From contig CAJJLI010000009.1 in assembly GCA_905192625.1 (NCBI GenBank), positions 1-14,600 on the forward strand: a stretch of DNA of 14,600 nucleotides, written 5' to 3'. Source of the DNA: an uncultured Clostridium sp. Its GTDB lineage: Bacteria > Bacillota > Clostridia > Lachnospirales > Lachnospiraceae. The notes under the pieces are model-generated. The model worked only from the letters and a program-made list of their open reading frames with translations. It was not told the origin of the DNA and searched no databases. A program made the position numbers and the translations under genes. Below are positions 13,865-14,600 of this stretch, one piece after another; positions within the stretch are counted from its first letter, which is position 1; each line of letters starts with the position of its first letter.

Positions 13865-14600
13865 TTAAAATACTTTATATATTTCATCCCCTTTGGATGG
13901 CTCTATATATCTAATTTCATCTTCATTATAAACAATTTTATCGTTAGAAGAAGTAACATTTCCTATGGATACGACTGGAATATTCACAAGTTCTAAACTC
14001 TTAATAACTTCCTCTGGTTGACTTGTTACAATTAACATACATCCACCAGAAACAAGCATATACGGATTTAAATCATAGAACTCACAAAACTCTATGGTTT
14101 CTTGCTTCATAGGAATTTTTTTAAGATCAACGTTAAACCCACAGCCTAGTTTTTGTGAAAGTTCCCATAAAGATCCAAAAATTCCACCTTCTGCAACATC
14201 ATGAAAATACAATTCTTCTCTATCTTTTAATACCTCATAGACTTCTTTTAGAGACAAGTCAATATGCTCTGCATTACCATTCGTTATAAATGACTTTGTA
14301 TATTTTGTATTTAACTCTTCAAACTTCATTTCTGCAAGGCGGATAGTAGCTTCTAGGCCAATGTGCTTCGCTAATAAGATAGTTTGGTTCTCACCAACAA
14401 ATTTATTTAATTTCGTTAATTCACTTTGTTTTACGCCTAACGAATTAATTGTTACAACTGCTTCTGTTACAGAATCACTAATGGTCGTTTGGCCACCTAA
14501 TATATCTACTTCATGTTGGGCACAGATTCCATCCATTAATTTCATCCATTCCTTTATCGTACTTTCTTCAAATACTCTAGGGATGGTTAATGACACTGTG
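13865..14600 (-). CDS. AIR synthase-related (PurM/HypE/ThiL-like) protein, N-terminus outside window
   Basis: This is the C-terminal part of an ATP-binding AIR-synthase-fold protein. The end of the N-terminal domain is recognisable as HEVDILGGQTTISDSV, which corresponds to the conserved GGxT(E/T) turn of HypE/PurM/ThiL. The C-terminal domain shows YFHDVAEGGIFGSLWELSQKLGCG, matching the DxxEGG...ELAxxxGxG motif. The frame is open to the window edge: GTG at 14596 is a possible start, but about 80-90 residues of the domain would be missing, so the gene is cut. It is not PurM itself (no purine neighbours), and no hydrogenase genes are seen. Lachnospiraceae commonly carry such an uncharacterised protein next to an Lrp regulator and an aminotransferase (recollection, not checked). 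The role is unknown; a phospho-activation reaction is plausible from the fold. Confidence 0.85.
   Translation of the reverse strand, partial: TVSLTIPRVFEESTIKEWMKLMDGICAQHEVDILGGQTTISDSVTEAVVTINSLGVKQSELTKLNKFVGENQTILLAKHIGLEATIRLAEMKFEELNTKYTKSFITNGNAEHIDLSLKEVYEVLKDREELYFHDVAEGGIFGSLWELSQKLGCGFNVDLKKIPMKQETIEFCEFYDLNPYMLVSGGCMLIVTSQPEEVIKSLELVNIPVVSIGNVTSSNDKIVYNEDEIRYIEPSKGDEIYKVF

Noticed and set aside
13865..14600. Identification as HypE or PurM
   Set aside because: No hydrogenase or purine genes nearby, and the N-terminal catalytic half is outside the window, so only the superfamily can be stated.

Overview
The window is low-GC DNA (35% G+C over bases 61-120, as a hand-counted sample) from a Gram-positive, clostridial-type bacterium. 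The content (MutS2 with an Smr domain, YhaM, TrmL, OmpR/HisKA two-component pair, CheX, a one-piece RlmD and strong GGAGG ribosome sites) fits Lachnospiraceae. I would not name a genus from sequence alone. Every gene I support lies on the minus strand, so transcription runs from base 14600 towards base 1.

In transcription order: (1) 14600-12198, a compact operon of an AIR-synthase/HypE-like protein (cut by the window edge), an Lrp/AsnC-type regulator and a class I aminotransferase, the last starting at TTG inside the regulator's stop codon. (2) 12190-11590, a single cheX gene with its own extended -10 promoter and terminator. (3) 11526-10800, trmL (tRNA wobble 2'-O-methyltransferase) with its own terminator. 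(4) 10717-3426, a run of mutS2, response regulator, sensor kinase, HtrA-like membrane protein and YhaM-type exoribonuclease. A good sigma-A promoter lies in front of mutS2, internal signals lie in front of htrA and yhaM, and a terminator follows yhaM. (5) 3425-1522, a non-coding stretch with a degenerate tandem-repeat array, then rlmD (23S rRNA m5U methyltransferase) and its terminator. (6) 1326-1, two overlapping TVP38/TMEM64 membrane-protein genes. The second is broken near the window start by GC-rich sequence that looks like the end of an inserted element.

Most of this is housekeeping: RNA modification (RlmD, TrmL), RNA decay (YhaM), ribosome or DNA surveillance (MutS2), amino-acid metabolism and envelope sensing. 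The items most worth a second look are: the HtrA-like protein, whose catalytic His and Asp are both replaced, making it a likely pseudoprotease beside a two-component system; two mutually exclusive hairpins in its leader, one of which covers part of the ribosome-binding site; a seven-copy degenerate repeat of about 36 bp between yhaM and rlmD; the interrupted TVP38 gene; and the unclear sensor-kinase start beside a run of six G. I did not find a clear new defence or mobile system. CRISPR arrays, tRNA and rRNA genes are not apparent.
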